The position numbers and the translations under genes were made by a program. Positions 12,301-23,005 of a DNA stretch of 64,000 nt are shown in pieces. A model generated the notes under the pieces. That model made no database searches. It saw nothing but the letters and a program-made list of their open reading frames with translations, and was not told the origin of the DNA. The stretch's first letter is position 1; each line of letters starts with the position of its first letter. Origin of the DNA: Luidia sarsii (lineage: Eukaryota; Echinodermata; Asteroidea; Paxillosida; Luidiidae); assembly GCA_949987565.1 (NCBI GenBank), contig OX465110.1, forward strand, positions 1,212,233-1,276,232. The letters are read 5' to 3'.

Positions 12301-15300
12301 ATAGGAATCTTGTCCTTGGTTAAGGGAAAATTGCATCGCTCTTTCAAGAACTTACAAGTATATTTTGCCCGAGGAGTAAAAAATGATAAATAGAAACTTT
12401 GTACATGTAGGCTAGCTGTAGGCCTACATGTACACATGTACATGTATATGTATGTACATGTATACTGTGCATGTTTATATGTATACATGTACATGTAGGA
12501 TGATAGTAATAATACCGGTATTTTAAGTACTAAAGTTTTGGTACTGAATGGTTGAGCTAACTCTCTATGTTACATGTACATGTACAGTGTACCATTTTCC
12601 CTCAACCTTGTTGTCCTTTTACCATTTTCATAAATTTACATTTTGGAAAATGCAACTTCACTGAATCCATAATGGAGGAACAGGCTTTTGAGTCAGTGTT
12701 TTTCACTTTTGTTCCTCCTGGCCATCTTAGATTGGATTGTCCTTACTCTGCTTGTTTTCTCCTTCCCTCTTACCCTCCTGCCCAATCTCTTCCCCTTCAT
12801 CCCCAGTCCTTGCACCATCTCTTCCCCTTCTCATCCTGACCGATCACACCTTTGATACATGTGTATTCTCCTTGTTTGGTATTTACTCATCTTTTTATCT
12901 CCCATCTTGAATTTCCATGATATAGACTGTATGACCTTTCTCACCTTGAATGTACATGTACTTCTTGTTTGTTTTCCTTGGCCGAATAAATAATAACAAT
13001 GAATAATAATAAAATGTACACACTGTATATTGGTTGGAGTGGACCTTTCTGTGCTGTTCATGGTCAAAGCAATGGGCTTAATTATTGGGTTGAGCTGTGA
13101 AGCAGTGGAGTAGCCACCTTCCTAATTCAACTGCAGTCAAATCCTTCAAAGTGGGCAGGTTATTTATTTACATTTACAGTGTACAGTAGATATCAGCTTT
13201 AATCAGTGTAATTTATTCACGGTAATGCTGCCTCACAAGGTGCCCTGAGATTAACGATGATGATAAATTAATCTACATGTACCGGTACATGAACACTATG
13301 AGTGCATAAAATGTTAATGTACATTTTGTATACATATACAGACCTGTGTATGTACACATGTACAGTGTACATGTACGTATTGTAAATGTACACGTATGCA
13401 CCATATAGGCCTAACCAAATAGTATACATGTACCAGACTACCGGTACAGTAGTTGAACCCCCTTTTCTCACAAATTTGTTTAAAAGTTCAAAATAAGTTT
13501 TTCCTGCATATAAAAAGTACATACACGTGTACATTTACAAATTACACTGTAACAGATACACAATTACACATGAATATTAACAGTATGAAAATATAATTCT
13601 CATTTACAATGTTCATGTGTATCTCAATTTTATGGTCACCATAATCAATCTTAGACGTTGTGAATGTGTACACATGTACCAGGTACAGTACAGGGTACAT
13701 ACATGTACATGTACACCCTCAAAATTCAGCTCCAAGCCTACTAATATTTGAGTACTAATCAATGTGCCGTAACACATGGATTGTTTGTGCAGAATAGGAC
13801 AATTTCTGCATAGTGCATTCTACTGTATTTTTTTAGTCTGTCATAGTGAAATATTCTCAGTACCCGCATAATACCTAGTATGCACACAGTTTCAGCATGA
13901 CCTTGGTTGTGGTCTTGTGTACACAAGTCAATAATGACTGTGTGGGATGTACAATGTATACCTTCCTTAAGCTAACAGATGGAATTCTTCACTTGTTGCT
14001 AAATGTCAACATTCTTGAGGCCCAAAGTTATTTTCTGGAATGAAGTCTTCCTTGTTAAAGAATTTATGCAGTGAGAGGAAGACTACATGTACATGTACAC
14101 TGTACTATAGGCATACGAGTAGGCCCTACTACCAGCATTTCATAAAAGTTTGTAATTTTTTTATTTTTTTGTTTACACTTTATGTAGGCCTAACGCACTT
14201 CAATTCAATTTTTAAGTGTTTGGTTAGAACACATTGTATTAACCACAAGATTGTGGTCACAAAAATACAATGACTTTTGTAATTGATCTAGCCTTACATA
14301 CATGTACTGTACATGTACATGTAGTGTACATGTACATGTACATGTACCAATGACCAGTTTATTTACACTGTAAGAACTAACAAGAAACTTTTTTAATACT
14401 TTTTGAAAATGCATGGGTACATTAAAGCATGGAGGTAGAGGAGGGTACCTCCATGGTATAATGTGCATGTACCTCCATGGTACATGTGTACAATGTAGTG
14501 TGCCCTTGATAAACCATAGGGTTAGCACCTACATGTACACTGTATTGTACATGTGGCAATATGTACAGTAGCACAAACAACATGTCAGGAAGGATGAAAT
14601 CTCAATTTGAACTTGAACTATAGTTCATTATTCAACTCAGTCTGTAGAGCAGATGTGAGTTTTCCTTCAGGTACATTGTACATGTACATGTAGGTGTACA
14701 TGTACGTACACATACTGTACATGTACGTACCGGTACATGTTCACTTTATCTTGTATCGAGGGATTCAGAAAAGTTGTTGGCTGACTGAAGCTGTCAGCAA
14801 TGGTATTGAGTTGCCGAGTAAGAAATACTATAAATTCTCAACTCATAATTTTTGCTTACAATACATGTACATGTATTGTACAATACATGTACATGTATAG
14901 ATGTGTGAAGGGTATACAGTACATGTACAGTACATGTACATGACATGTTTGTATATTCCTAGATGGTGATCTAGTTGACCTGTTATGTAATAACGTACCC
15001 AAGCTACAATTCATATTTTGACAGGCAGGCTGTGACTGTGAACCAACTCAGACAGGTGCAAAGTACATGTACATGTACATGTACGTGTACATTGTGCATG
15101 TTCATGTACAAAAGTACATACATGTACATGTACATGTATGTACATGTACGTGCATGTACAGGTGCACATGTACATGTACATGTGCACCTGTACATTATGA
15201 TGTATAGTGCATACATGTAAATGTATGTATACATGTACATCATCATGAAACTTTTGTACATGTACATGTTATTGTACAGATACAGTATGTGTACATACAT

Positions 15301-18300
15301 GTATGTACATGTATGTAGTTTTAGTCATTTTATTAGAGATCTGTGAAATTATTCCACATGGCACACATTCTGTGGGTAAACTGTCATGTGCAAACACAGT
15401 AGACAGTACAGTACTGTACATGTACATGTACGTCATGTGATGGACGTGCACAGTGTACACTGTACAGTGTACATGTGTACATTGTACAATCACTGTAGAT
15501 GCGTGTACATGTACCAGAAATCTACAGCTGTAGCAGTGTGTACACTGTACACGTATACATGTACATCAATGCAACTATGTGGCGATAGAGGAGGTTATTG
15601 TATTAAAATTAAAACAGGGTATTGTACAGGTGCTGGCAGTGCACTTGAACATGTGTTACATGTATGTGCATCCTTACAACATGGGCATGTATAATTTATA
15701 TGTACACAGTACAGTGTATGGAGTTTTTATGGATATTTGTGAACACTTGAATCTGACTCATTTCTTAAATGAGCACAGCATGTGGATGTACGGTATTATA
15801 CTATATAATAGTTACTGTACAGGTATACATGTACATACATACATGTATGTGCTGTCTCAATGTTGAAGTTCTCATAGCCACACTGACTCACAAAAAAAAA
15901 TTAAACATGCTCTCACAAGTCACAACAAACATCAGTCATCATCAGAATCCACGTGATCTTCTTTATGACTAATAAAGTACAGTACGTGTACCAGGTACAA
16001 ATGTACAGTAAGCGGTACATGTACATGTAGTTCAAGTTGGTTTATTTAGACTAGAGGCCGAAATTGTTAAATGAAATTGTCAAATTGTTTTAATTTTTAA
16101 TCACTGTGTGGCAGAATTTCAATGGAAGAAGGTTCTTTTCATGACTCTTAACCTGCTCAGTATGACCTTACATTGTAAAATTCCCTTCCTGTTAAAGTAC
16201 ATTGTCCACATAATACGGATATTGCCTAATATTATCCCTCTGATAAACCATTATCCTATCTCTAACCCTATTAGAATGCCTAAAGCTTTCACAGGCCCAG
16301 GAGAATCATCCCCAGGTAAGTGATGGGTTTAGGTGTGGAAGGCCAGACAAGTCCAGATGGGCCACCAGACAAGGAAATACAGCCCCCTTTATCCCTGTAT
16401 CATTATGCAAGTGGGTAGTGTGGGGTCATCACCTGTAGTCAATACACCTGACACATTTGGGGAATTAAACCAACCATCATGCACCTGCTCCATTATGGCC
16501 CTACATACATGTACATGTACATGTGTACATGTGTAGTTTACTAAAATAAAAAAATATATATATACTGGAAATTAGTGGAAAATACAAGAGGCTGGAATGG
16601 ATTGTAAGTTGTAATGATGGACATTATTAAATTTATTTTCTTTTAATGTTTATCAGAATGAAACTGTCATATTCGTCACTTCATCATCGATTCATCAAAA
16701 TTATTTATCTGTTTGATTTAAAATGGAACAAAGAATAGCTGACTGTTTAGGAAGGCTGCCATCTGAGGGCTATGTGGCTCAGATGGTAAGAGACTAAGAG
16801 GGCTGGTATGCAATACCAGAGGACTCGGGATAGTCAAAGTTTTCTTTGCCATTTTTCAAAATAGAAAAAAGAAAGGTAGAGATTTGTTTCCCTTCAGAGT
16901 AGGTGCTAACTACTATAGATCAAAATTTTATTATTTAAGTGCAGGTGATTAAGTTTAATGTACTGTACTGCACAGTACATAAAATCTCGTACAATTACAC
17001 ATGTACGACCTGACACTAAGGCCTATGCGCATGTAAACAAAGTGCATGGAAAATTTTAATTAATGACATTAAAAGCAGCTGTTACTGTTAGACAGTTACT
17101 CTGTAGTGCACCTCTGGCAACAGCTGGTACTTAAATCACACAAATGGAAAATGGAACAACGTGATCTTCAGAGAGAAGATCCTCTGTCTGCCTTTCTTCA
17201 ATAAAATCACATCTAGTCAAAGCTCTACATGTACAGTACGCTTCAGTTTGTCAAACTACACAATGTACATGTACAAGTACAAGTACTGTATGTACTGACA
17301 CCACTTAAATACCAGTACATGTACATCAAAAAATATACATATTTTATACAGTACACATGTACATGTACATGTACATTGTATACACATGTACCGGTACATG
17401 TACATTCATGTACATGTACATTGTATACATGTACCGGTACATACATGTACCGGTACATGTACATGTACATGTACATGTACATGTACATGTTCATTGTATA
17501 AATGTACGTACACATGTATGTATACATGTACTGTACATTACTTGACTGTAGAGATCTATGCTTGAAAGTTGAACATTGTCTACTGTATGTCACAGTGACA
17601 TATGTGACCAATACATCAAAAAAACTGTGACTTCCTCATCCATCTATATTTCTATGCATGGCAGAATGATGATTCATGCTGCAGGAAGGCGGTCTCTTCC
17701 CTCAGCTTAAAGAAACGTCGGTTTACTTTAACGTTTGCCCAGCCAGCCCATAACTTGGAGTAGCAAGTATTGCTTTGACAACCAGAATATGCCCAGAGAA
17801 CGTCGATATTCTATATTCTGTGTGACAAGTTGCGTAAACACTCGAACTAAGGACCGGCTTAGGCTCATCAAAGGCCAGACGCATCCAGATAAGGACTACG
17901 GCAAAGTATGCGCAATCCTACAGTGCACACACACAGGCCGTCTTGTTGTGTGTGCGTATCACTGACAAAGCAACGGGTAATGAAGATGGAATTCCCGCTG
18001 GCTCCATGACATCCTTCATGCTTAAACAAGACATCTGATGTGTATGACCTTTTGACACAGTACCTCCAACCCCCCCCCCCCTTCCCACATCATCCGTGTC
18101 AAAGAATACACTGTGGACTTGGAGAATCTCGTAAGTGACTTGGGCTTTGTGTGACTGCGAGGACCAAAATGGCGTCAGACTTGGTATCTCATTTCTAGAC
18201 TCTCTGCATGCAGGCACAGTTTGCACAATATTGCAACCACACCAGGAATCCAGAAGTTGTTACCCTCAATAGTGCGGAAATGGCAGCGATTAAAGTGTGC

Positions 18301-21300
18301 TTGTTCCGTAACTTCCCCCACGACGGTTGTAAATAAATCTGGAACACAGGAAATGGATAACCAAGCTACTGTGTGCTTGAGACACGTCACAGTTTTGTAG
18401 TGAAAGTAACCAAATTAAAGTGTTTATCATATGGGTTTTTATTTTTTCAATGAATTGATGAATTTTTGCAGTGACATGGTTCTTTGATCAATAAATGCTG
18501 CTGCTTTTAAGATAATCAGAAACAAGACTTCTGGTGAATCTCTGTTGAATTTCACATCCCGGTGGTCTCTCATGTTTTACTTCCTTCTTTCATTCCTTTT
18601 TTCCCCCGAATCAACAACCCTCTATTATAAATCTTTGTTTTTAATGGTTCAAAGGTTATCCTGGCAAACAAGAGTCTTTTTCTTCCAAAAAATCGGAACA
18701 TTAGTAGTCAACGGATTTGGAAATGCTTCTGATCAAAATCTCTGGAAATGCCAATGAATACCGGTAAATTACAAGGACACTTGGAACAGACAAACAACCA
18801 ATCTATGAATGCATGATAAAATGCTGACCAGTTGTTTTTTTCAATTCAATGAGGAAATCAGAAACATTTGATGGACATGATATATACAGGTATGTATTTC
18901 AATCAATTAATTCTGATTTTTCCTTCCCACCATATCCAAGGCAAAGAAAATGCAAGTTACAACAAGAAAAAAAATCCATCATGAAATAATATAAATAGAG
19001 TCAAGGATCTTGTAACTGCAAACGAATTGAAAATTTGCAAAATGGCATTGAAAAGAGAGGTCTAGACAAACTGAACAGCGATTGAAGATACACAAAAGCC
19101 AGGTCACGCCTGGCTGGCAAGCTGTTTGTGTAGTGGATGGTTGGCCATGCAGTACACAATAACCAATGAATGGAAAAGCAGGGTCTTGCTTCCAACGTTG
19201 CGAGGAAGTCCTTACCAGCAACCGATTTTTGGAGCTACCAAAAGGTAATGACCGTGAAATGGGTATTTTCAGTTGTGTGTCACATTTTGGTTTCATGGTT
19301 ACATACTTACCAATACAGCCATGTACTCTGACGGAGAGCTGCGATCGAAGGAGGATAGAATGTTTACGTCTGCCACACAAAAAATAGAAAAGAAAACATC
19401 AGTTGTGCACCTCTGATATTGTAACAATATTATGATTGCAAACAAGCAAGGCATACATGTATACATGTAATGTAGCAAAATAAATCACAAGGTTTTCACA
19501 TTTCAGGTTTACTGTTGTTTATGAAATGCGTTTTGTGCAGATATTTCTCCAATAAAGTGCTGCCTGGTCTAAATGTCTAAGCTTGATCACCTACACATGT
19601 ACACCTCATGTTCATACAGACAAGTCATTTGAAATACATGTACATGTAGCTTCGGTTTCTTCATCATACAAACTTAGAATACTGTAGGAACACAAACGCC
19701 ACCTTAAAAAGTGGACACTGGACAAAATTGCATCTCAATACGTATACAGCTTCTGTTAGATTCAAAAGGATACCACACGAGTACCAAGAACAAACCTTTT
19801 AAGAGGCCAATGCCTTGAAAAGGTGTGGGATCAAGTTCAGCATTTTAATACCAGGGTACGACAAATGGAGCAACCTCTTGGGGGTTGGGGGGATTAAACT
19901 TTGCCCAGAAAACAAGTGACCCCTTGGACTCTGAAGTAACGCTGTGACTCTGTGAGGGCTCGTTTGTAATAAGCCTCCATACTAGACTGGGAACTCAACT
20001 CCAGAATGGAGGGTCGGCTCAGGAAGTGAGGATAAATCACTCAGCTGGCTATTTCAGGTTGCCACTTATTGCACACTGTCTCAAGCTATTGCACTGACTG
20101 AAAAGCTATGGAAGAACACATTACTTTTTTTCTTTTTTTTATGTTTCAAGATCAAAAAGTGACATACATGTACATTGTACTGTACAAAAATGTTGCAAAC
20201 TGCTTACTGAGTACTGACTAAATTTTAATACCAAAATGCAAATCTCAAAATTTAGTGGGCCTGACGTTTCAATCCTAGCCGGACCTTCCTCAAAGGCAGA
20301 GAAACGATCAAAACATCAGGATCAAAAGGTCAGGCCAACCAAAATTTTGAGGTTTTCAAGATCACATAACCAATCACTTGTGATCAGCAACTGGCACTCA
20401 TGTTATACTTATAGCCTGAAAAAGGCTGCTGGGAAATTGCAGCACCATGGCCTATACAGTAATGTAAGTTGTCAATACCATTAATAATTCTTTTCAAAAG
20501 CGTACATTTGTTATTTCAGCACTCAACTAAATATAAAGAGAATAATGATGCATCCCTCTGAAACTAAGTACAGTGCAGTACATACACTCTACTGTAAAAT
20601 TCCCACTTTTTTGGCTTACTGAAGTGTGACTGTACATTACTTGTACAATGTACATTAGATTGCATGTACAAGACAAAAATAATCCACATAATAATGCAAG
20701 TTTTTTTTACATCTATTATTGGTCACTGTTTATCGTAAAAGTCATTCCAAATTCAAGACCTTGAAGATTACTGTGTGAAATAAACAATTTGGCATCCAAA
20801 CGACTGGCCTTTAGTAAAAAAAAAAGAAAAAAAAGTTTCATTTATGGTTGATGCCTGGGTTGATGTCACCTGGGAGTACCCATAGTTCATGGGGTCTTGG
20901 TTTCCATCTCAGACAGAAGTCAGAGTGACTTCTGTCCTCGGTATAAGATTACATTTTCAGACAGGCAAGTCCTGGAACTGGTGGAGTGGGAACTGAAATT
21001 CAGAGAGTCCTTGATAAAAAAATCAAGAATGATTTAGTGGCAAGGAGAGACAGCGTGACCTAACGGGGACACGCCTCAACAGACTGCCTTCCTCCTGTCT
21101 CAATGCCCCCCCCCCCGAATGACAGACTCCTCACAACATTATACCACCTTATTTTGTCATCCAATAAAAATGAAATATATCCACTGATGCGGATGAATGC
21201 TAGAGGTTCAGATGTGAAACCATTCAGTGCAAAATTTGAGGTGGGTGAGCATGAGAGAGAAACTACTTTGTGGGGAAATAACAGCTCTGGATGATTTAGG

Positions 21301-23005
21301 GGTAAGGTCAATATCTTGGCCCCAAACATCCTGGTTCCATGCACAATAAAACTACCAAGCTATATAGTAAAATGTGCAGACTAGACTTCAACGAGTTTCA
21401 AATGGAATTCAATGATGAGAAATAAAATACCGGCGGTATCCCTGAAAAGTTAACCAGTGAGATTTGGCCTCGAGATAGATATGATAGTGAGAACTGATAC
21501 TGGGATGGTTATGTGAGGAATGTGTGCATTAATTCTACAAAAGCCTTCCAAATACATGTACTTGGATCATGTTTGTTTTAAGGCTAATAGACACATCAGT
21601 ATCAAGCCAGCCAAAACCCAACAGCTGCAGACTGAACATTGTGTTGGATTCTGTTGGGTTCAGTACTAATGGGCACTTCATTTCTGACCAATGATGGAAT
21701 TTGTTGGGTTCAGTATGCTGCTTAGTGCGTAGGCCGAGGGGGTTAGCGTTAATCTGCCCAGCTTGAGGCACTGTGGAACTTACTCTTTGTTAAAGTTTTC
21801 AAAATCATCCTTCTGTTCATCAATGGAGGAATCCAAGTCTAAATAATATCCATTGTGGGACAACTGAAGGGTGCAGTCTTCCAGCTGAAACACAAGAAGA
21901 AACCGGTCAGTTTTAAGGGGCTCAATTATCAATAATCGATTACTTTACAGGTTTAGTTGTGGTGACCCTCACCCCCGGGAGGATGAGGGTTACGGTCGCC
22001 ACAACTATTACAGACTACACTTTATCGCTAACACAATGACAACTTCGTTTTTCCTGATAAAAAAATGTAATTTTAATGTAACTTTGTGAAATCATATATT
22101 TGCACATATTTAAACACACAGTACAATGTATCACCCCCCAAAAAAATCATTGTATTTGTAACACTTCTTCTAAATAAATAATAAAAAAAAAAAACACTTC
22201 TTCTAAAAATGATAACATTGAAAGCTCTGCATTATTTATAGGCTTTCCCTCAAGAAATTAAAATCCTTCCTGGAAAAACGTAGCCAATGTTTTGGTCTTC
22301 AGGCAGAGTAAACTAATTTTAGAAGACAGTTACATTCCACTGCCTTAGTCATCTGTTGACTTTGAAATGTCAGCTTTACCAGATACAGGCTCATCTCAAT
22401 GAGAGGGTGTTAGTTAATTATCAACAACCTCTGATAAAATCCAATGATGTACTGCGCTCCCATAACAACTCTAAATTCCTCGCTCCATGGGGGGAATCCA
22501 TACAGGCCGAAGACTGCGGAAGGCCGGCCGGTAATTGGGTAAATGGGTGGTAGCCTAATCCCGTCTCAGAATGACTAGTCCAAGGATTAACCCAGGAAAG
22601 GTTAGATCACTGACCCAATTTCGACGACAACTTGTGGCAGTTATAAACATGAAAACGACACGGAGGAAAAAATAGGAAAAGACCACATCGACGCTCAAGA
22701 TGCGACAAATTAACTCGTTAAAATGTCGTAAATACATAATGTAGATGCCATCATTCAATGTCATGTTTGTTGTCAATATGTCATGGCTGTTTTCCAAGTG
22801 ACAGTACTCTGTCGATGTAAACATTACCAGATGCAAAACCTACTTTGTGCGGAGCCCTCAGAAATTTCCTGACAGCTGGGAGCTGGTCGACCAGGGGCAA
22901 ATACTCGTTGAAGGTGAAGGAAGGGGGCCGGGTGGGCTCGGGGAACACGGTGCTGGCGAAAGGGTCGGTATCGTCCAAGTATTGAACCCTGCACGTGAAC
23001 GCCAT
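238..23005 (-). CDS. FHOD: FHOD-family formin, N-terminal part (4 coding exons, gene continues past left edge)
   Basis: FHOD formins nucleate and bundle actin in stress fibres and sarcomeres. Their N-terminus (GTPase-binding domain, then an FH3/DID-like region) controls autoinhibition. I joined exons 22844-23005, 21784-21884, 19311-19369 and 238-305 on the minus strand; all junctions are GT-AG and phases agree (162+101+59+68 = 390 nt, 130 residues). Residues 5-16 read CRVQYLDDTDPF, 47-58 contain RAPHKLEDC, 97-101 QLSVR and 114-130 TGRELRRALFSLKQIFQ. These match the start of vertebrate FHOD1/FHOD3 in the same order. The start is the ATG at 23005, which places the conserved RVQYL at residue 6 as expected. 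The FH1, FH2 and DAD parts lie outside the window to the left. FHOD1 versus FHOD3 cannot be told apart; an invertebrate probably has one copy. Confidence 0.95.
736..890 (+). mobile_element. tRNA-derived SINE copy with an intact tRNA-like fold
   Basis: At 794-863 the sequence can form a tRNA cloverleaf: acceptor GGGCTGG pairs fully with CCAGCCC. TAGCTCAGATGGTAAGAGC gives the A box and D arm, and GGTTCAAGTCC gives the B box. The upstream part shares AGAAGCATTTAA/TTAAATGCTTCT words with other copies. The anticodon stem is weak here, which argues for a SINE rather than a working tRNA. Confidence 0.8.
1245..1470. repeat. ACATGT/TGTACA microsatellite
   Basis: Interrupted runs of the self-complementary hexamer ACATGT with TGTACA variants. 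Both strands read alike, so open frames in it are spurious. Confidence 0.9.
3000..4310. repeat. ACATGT/TGTACA microsatellite cluster
   Basis: About 1.3 kb of discontinuous ACATGT runs. It includes an inverted repeat (ACCAAGGAGGTACATGTAC at 3942-3960, complement at 3975-3993). Confidence 0.9.
4727..4972. repeat. Purine tract (GGGAGAAGG-type)
   Basis: Almost all A and G on the plus strand; units such as GGGAGAGAA and GGGAGGGAA. Open frames here encode only Glu/Gly/Arg or Ser/Leu/Pro and are not genes. Confidence 0.9.
5375..5495 (+). mobile_element. tRNA-derived SINE copy
   Basis: It shares GGAAGGCAACCATCTAAGGG and GGCTGGATGGCTCAG with the copy at 736, then AGGTCTCAGGTTCAAGTCCC. Most of the anticodon arm is deleted. 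Confidence 0.7.
7383..7760. repeat. ACATGT microsatellite with ACCGGT interruptions
   Basis: Runs of ACATGTACATGT interspersed with CCGGTACATG. It adjoins the hairpin-SINE at 7763. Confidence 0.9.
7763..8013 (-). mobile_element. Hairpin-SINE family copy, interrupted by ACATGT repeat
   Basis: Tail words AATGTTGCAAACTGCTTACT at 7780-7805 and arm remnants at 7840-7880. The second arm (GCCTTTGAGAAAGGGCCCAC) appears after about 70 bp of TGTACA repeat. Diverged and old. Confidence 0.6.
9640..10398. repeat. Long purine tract with higher-order repeat
   Basis: About 760 bp of GGGGAGAGGAG-type sequence, nearly free of C. The marker GAATAGAGG recurs at 9929, 10023 and 10189 and in altered form near 10252, showing higher-order units. 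The RNA of FHOD would read it as CU-rich. Confidence 0.9.
11240..11414. mobile_element. Tc1/mariner-type MITE with TA target duplication
   Basis: The ends CACTGCCCCTCAAAAGTTAT and (complement) CACTTCCCCTCAAAAGTTAT differ at one base and continue into AGCRCACCCAC. TA lies directly outside both ends. It is 175 bp long with no open frame. The ends and TA duplication fit Tc1/mariner non-autonomous copies. Confidence 0.85.
11420..11670. repeat. ACATGT microsatellite beside the Tc1-type MITE
   Basis: Runs of TGTACATGTACA and CGTACACGTACA. The same type of run lies on the other side of the MITE (11155-11239), so the MITE inserted into the repeat. Confidence 0.9.
11957..11998. repeat. (GA)n microsatellite
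   Basis: GAAGAAGAGAGAGAGAGAG and continuation; short simple repeat. Confidence 0.9.
14080..15870. repeat. ACATGT microsatellite cluster, densest in the window
   Basis: About 1.8 kb with many ACATGT runs, including a perfect 40-bp palindrome at 15155-15194 and a duplicated TACCTCCATGGTA near 14446 and 14470. Confidence 0.9.
16742..16850 (+). mobile_element. tRNA-derived SINE copy with well-paired anticodon arm
   Basis: GAAGGCTGCCATCTGAGGGC, then GGCTCAGATGGTAAGAG, then CTGGT-ATGCAAT-ACCAG, a perfect 5-bp anticodon stem with GCA in the anticodon position. The B box is degraded. The loop hints at a tRNA-Cys origin. Confidence 0.7.
17225..17545. repeat. ACATGT microsatellite
   Basis: It includes an uninterrupted run at about 17453-17490 and several ACCGGTACATG interruptions. 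Confidence 0.9.
19311..19369 (-). CDS. FHOD: FHOD coding exon 3 (residues 88-107, short 59-nt exon)
   Basis: The acceptor TGGCAG and the donor GTAAGT bound a 59-nt exon that supplies 1 nt and 19 codons and carries over 1 nt. Residues RKHSILLRSQLSVRV align with the FHOD motif RKPTLILRTQLSVRV at the start of the FH3-like helical repeat. The exon is recognisable only by family alignment and exact phase with its neighbours. Confidence 0.92.
19370..21783 (-). other. FHOD intron 2
   Basis: Mostly unique AT-rich sequence. It contains one diverged copy of the hairpin-SINE family at about 20165-20360 and short C and A runs near 21106 and 20815. No coding exon was recognised. Confidence 0.7.
20165..20360 (-). 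mobile_element. Hairpin-SINE family copy, diverged (FHOD intron 2)
   Basis: It holds TGTTGCAAACTGCTTACTGA, then AAAATTTAGTGGGCCTGACG and CCTCAAAGGCAGAGAAA. The second arm is degraded. Confidence 0.65.
21784..21884 (-). CDS. FHOD: FHOD coding exon 2 (residues 55-88)
   Basis: The acceptor TTTCAG precedes CTG GAA GAC and the donor is GTAAGT after AAA GA (2 nt carried over). The peptide LEDCTLQLSHNGYYLDLDSS corresponds to the conserved LEDCxLQxSxxGxYLD segment of FHOD proteins. The acidic stretch that follows completes the GTPase-binding domain. Confidence 0.95.
21885..22843 (-). other. FHOD intron 1
   Basis: Short first intron. It contains an inverted repeat at 21957-22008, a short duplicated AAACACTTCTTCTAAA-like unit around 22160-22205, and otherwise unique sequence. 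Confidence 0.7.
21957..22008. repeat. Inverted repeat (hairpin) in FHOD intron 1
   Basis: The left arm GTTGTGGTGACCCTCA pairs with a right arm that reads, on the complement, GTTGTGGCGACC, an extra GTAA, then CCCTCA. The loop is GC-rich. The sequence looks like a small foldback remnant, but no flanking duplication was identified. Confidence 0.55.
22844..23005 (-). CDS. FHOD: FHOD coding exon 1 (residues 1-54)
   Basis: It begins at ATG (23005-23003) in the context AAGATGG and ends in CAC AAA before GTAGGT, phase 0. It encodes the first half of the GTPase-binding domain, with the FHOD signature VQYLDDTDPF and FPEPTRPPSF. Acidic and Pro-rich residues alternate as in FHOD1/3. No signal peptide or membrane segment is visible. 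Confidence 0.95.

Larger units (their letters stand above)
306..19310 (-). other. FHOD intron 3 (about 19 kb, repeat-filled)
   Basis: The intron lies between FHOD exons 3 and 4. It is dominated by self-complementary ACATGT/TGTACA tracts and also holds purine-rich tracts (4727-4972 and 9640-10398), tRNA-derived SINE copies, hairpin-SINE pieces and a Tc1-type MITE. Long open frames inside it are translations of repeats (for example His-Val, Met-Tyr or Glu-Gly-Arg runs), not genes. The stretch 2080-2560 has a more balanced base composition, but I recognise no protein in it. Confidence 0.75.

Noticed and set aside
17735..18390. Possible THAP/transposase remnant (FRNFPHD-like and KWQRLK words, Cys-rich frame)
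   Set aside because: Words are too short and scattered, and the C2CH spacing of a THAP domain is not present.
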